NCBI GenBank assembly: GCA_964538375.1
Contig: CAZIFQ010000013.1
Coordinates: forward strand, 23,540 to 87,539
Direction: 5' to 3'
Source of the DNA: JAUUZQ01 sp964538375
Lineage (GTDB): Bacteria; Bacteroidota; Bacteroidia; Bacteroidales; GCA-2748055
Length of the DNA stretch: 64,000 bases
Positions 63,444-64,000 of this stretch are shown here, piece by piece; position 1 is the first letter of the stretch; each line of letters starts with the position of its first letter. A program made the translations under genes and the position numbers. The notes beneath the pieces were generated by a model, which worked only from the letters and a program-made list of their open reading frames with translations, did not search any database and was not told the DNA's origin.

Positions 63444-63481
63444 AACCGTAATAGTCTAATAAATAGATTATTACGGTTTTT
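63444..63481 (+). terminator. intrinsic terminator after tRNA-Pro
   Basis: AACCGTAATA / TATTACGGTT arms with an inner TCTA/TAGA pair, followed by TTTTT. Confidence 0.8.
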
Positions 63482-64000
63482 AAATTTGTGATTATCCCCA
63501 CATATTCCCCACAAAAGATTATAATGCAAGATCTATAATCATAGGTTGGTATTTCAATTCATGCTCTCGATATACTTATAATTAATCACTTACAATCATA
63601 TATTTGAAAGTGGCTTTTCTATTGGAGACACATACGGAGACATTGACACATAATCTAAATCCCGCCATAAAGGCTTCATACACTTCTGTGGAGGCATTTT
63701 ATAAAGCGAGTAAAAGTTTATTCTGTCCGGGATAAATATTGCCTCCAGCATCGCATAATCTTCTGTTATCTGTCCTGTCCTGGCTGATTATCCTGATAGC
63801 CCCTATCGGTGGATCAGTTCTGTAAGTCACTGTGAGAATCTGGGTGTTGTGAGTCCTCCTTGATTGCCTTTTGTAGAGGTCAAGGCTCGTTCCCTTCAAA
63901 TAAACCGTGGGTCTTACAGCCCACCATCTTGATTATAGTTCACTAATTCAGTTATATAGCACAATGTGCATTTGTGCCCTGAATCAGCTTCTGTGCACAC
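63482..64000. other. unassigned 0.5 kb after the tRNA
   Basis: No convincing gene. Two weak minus-strand frames exist, about 63699-63899 (...RRLCDAGGNIYPGQNK...) and one reading MLEAIFIPDRINFYSLYKMP in an adjacent frame; neither resembles a family I know. A GTGGG-N8-CCCAC hairpin is at 63907-63924. No repeat of the tRNA 3' end is visible, so an integration junction is not shown. The region could be a decayed mobile element or the far end of a gene outside the window. Confidence 0.3.

Noticed and set aside
63341..63529. 62-residue minus-strand frame ending ...TTRATVLRYTPFCPPKL
   Set aside because: It is the antisense of the tRNA-Pro gene, a common false prediction.

Overview
The window is a gene-dense stretch of a Bacteroidota chromosome, probably a Bacteroidales/Marinilabiliales-type anaerobe or facultative anaerobe (the order is an inference; the phylum is well supported). 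Seven predicted proteins end in a type IX secretion (T9SS) type A sorting domain (YPNP...G.Y...). Several promoters match the Bacteroidota -7 box TAnnTTTG. SusC-class and BtuB-class TonB-dependent receptors, DUF1080 and DUF5916 proteins and the purH-mreBCD-PBP2-rodA arrangement are also typical. I see no CRISPR array, intact insertion sequence or prophage, and only one tRNA gene.

Left part (1-13.3 kb): a rhodanese lipoprotein and a multihaem cytochrome c lie divergent from a Crp/Fnr regulator, with two perfect or near-perfect Crp/Fnr-type palindromes between them. Then come three DUF1080 genes (one wrecked by an internal deletion), a NatAB-like ABC exporter, upp, an MDR oxidoreductase, PPK2, pgi, an EamA transporter and an hsp20 gene with a possible sigma-54 promoter.

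Centre (13.4-34.5 kb): mostly housekeeping. It holds a GAF sensor, a MalY-type aminotransferase, a thioesterase, rsmA-mgtE, a FtsX-type permease, the purH-mreB-mreC-mreD-mrdA-rodA operon, a KamA-family radical SAM enzyme, acpH, a cyclic 2,3-diphosphoglycerate synthetase homologue and a DUF5916 outer-membrane protein.

Accessory block 1 (35.5-48.1 kb, minus strand) is the most system-like region. Five T9SS cargo proteins surround a TonB-dependent receptor: two endonuclease I enzymes, a two-HKD phospholipase D-type nuclease, a lamin-tail protein and a large adhesin-like protein. Three of them carry the same OB-fold-like domain with the motif G(K/L)V(D/E)EYxG. I read this as an extracellular nucleic-acid capture, degradation and uptake locus. 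A COG0523 GTPase follows it.

Block 2 (48.3-54.8 kb): a trehalose module. It has a beta-phosphoglucomutase-GH65 phosphorylase fusion and a uridine-kinase-like P-loop protein on one strand, and a fused trehalose-6-phosphate synthase/phosphatase on the other, separated by a 7-bp-period purine tract.

Block 3 (54.9-63.3 kb): two cupins and a membrane ferredoxin, then a cobalamin riboswitch with its own terminator driving a four-gene B12-uptake operon (T9SS beta-propeller, T9SS surface protein, BtuB-type receptor, BtuG-like lipoprotein). tRNA-Pro(CGG) and 0.5 kb of unassigned DNA close the window.

A recurring oddity is short-period (7, 8 or 17 bp) degenerate tandem repeats with different units at gene edges throughout the window, plus palindromic dispersed repeats.
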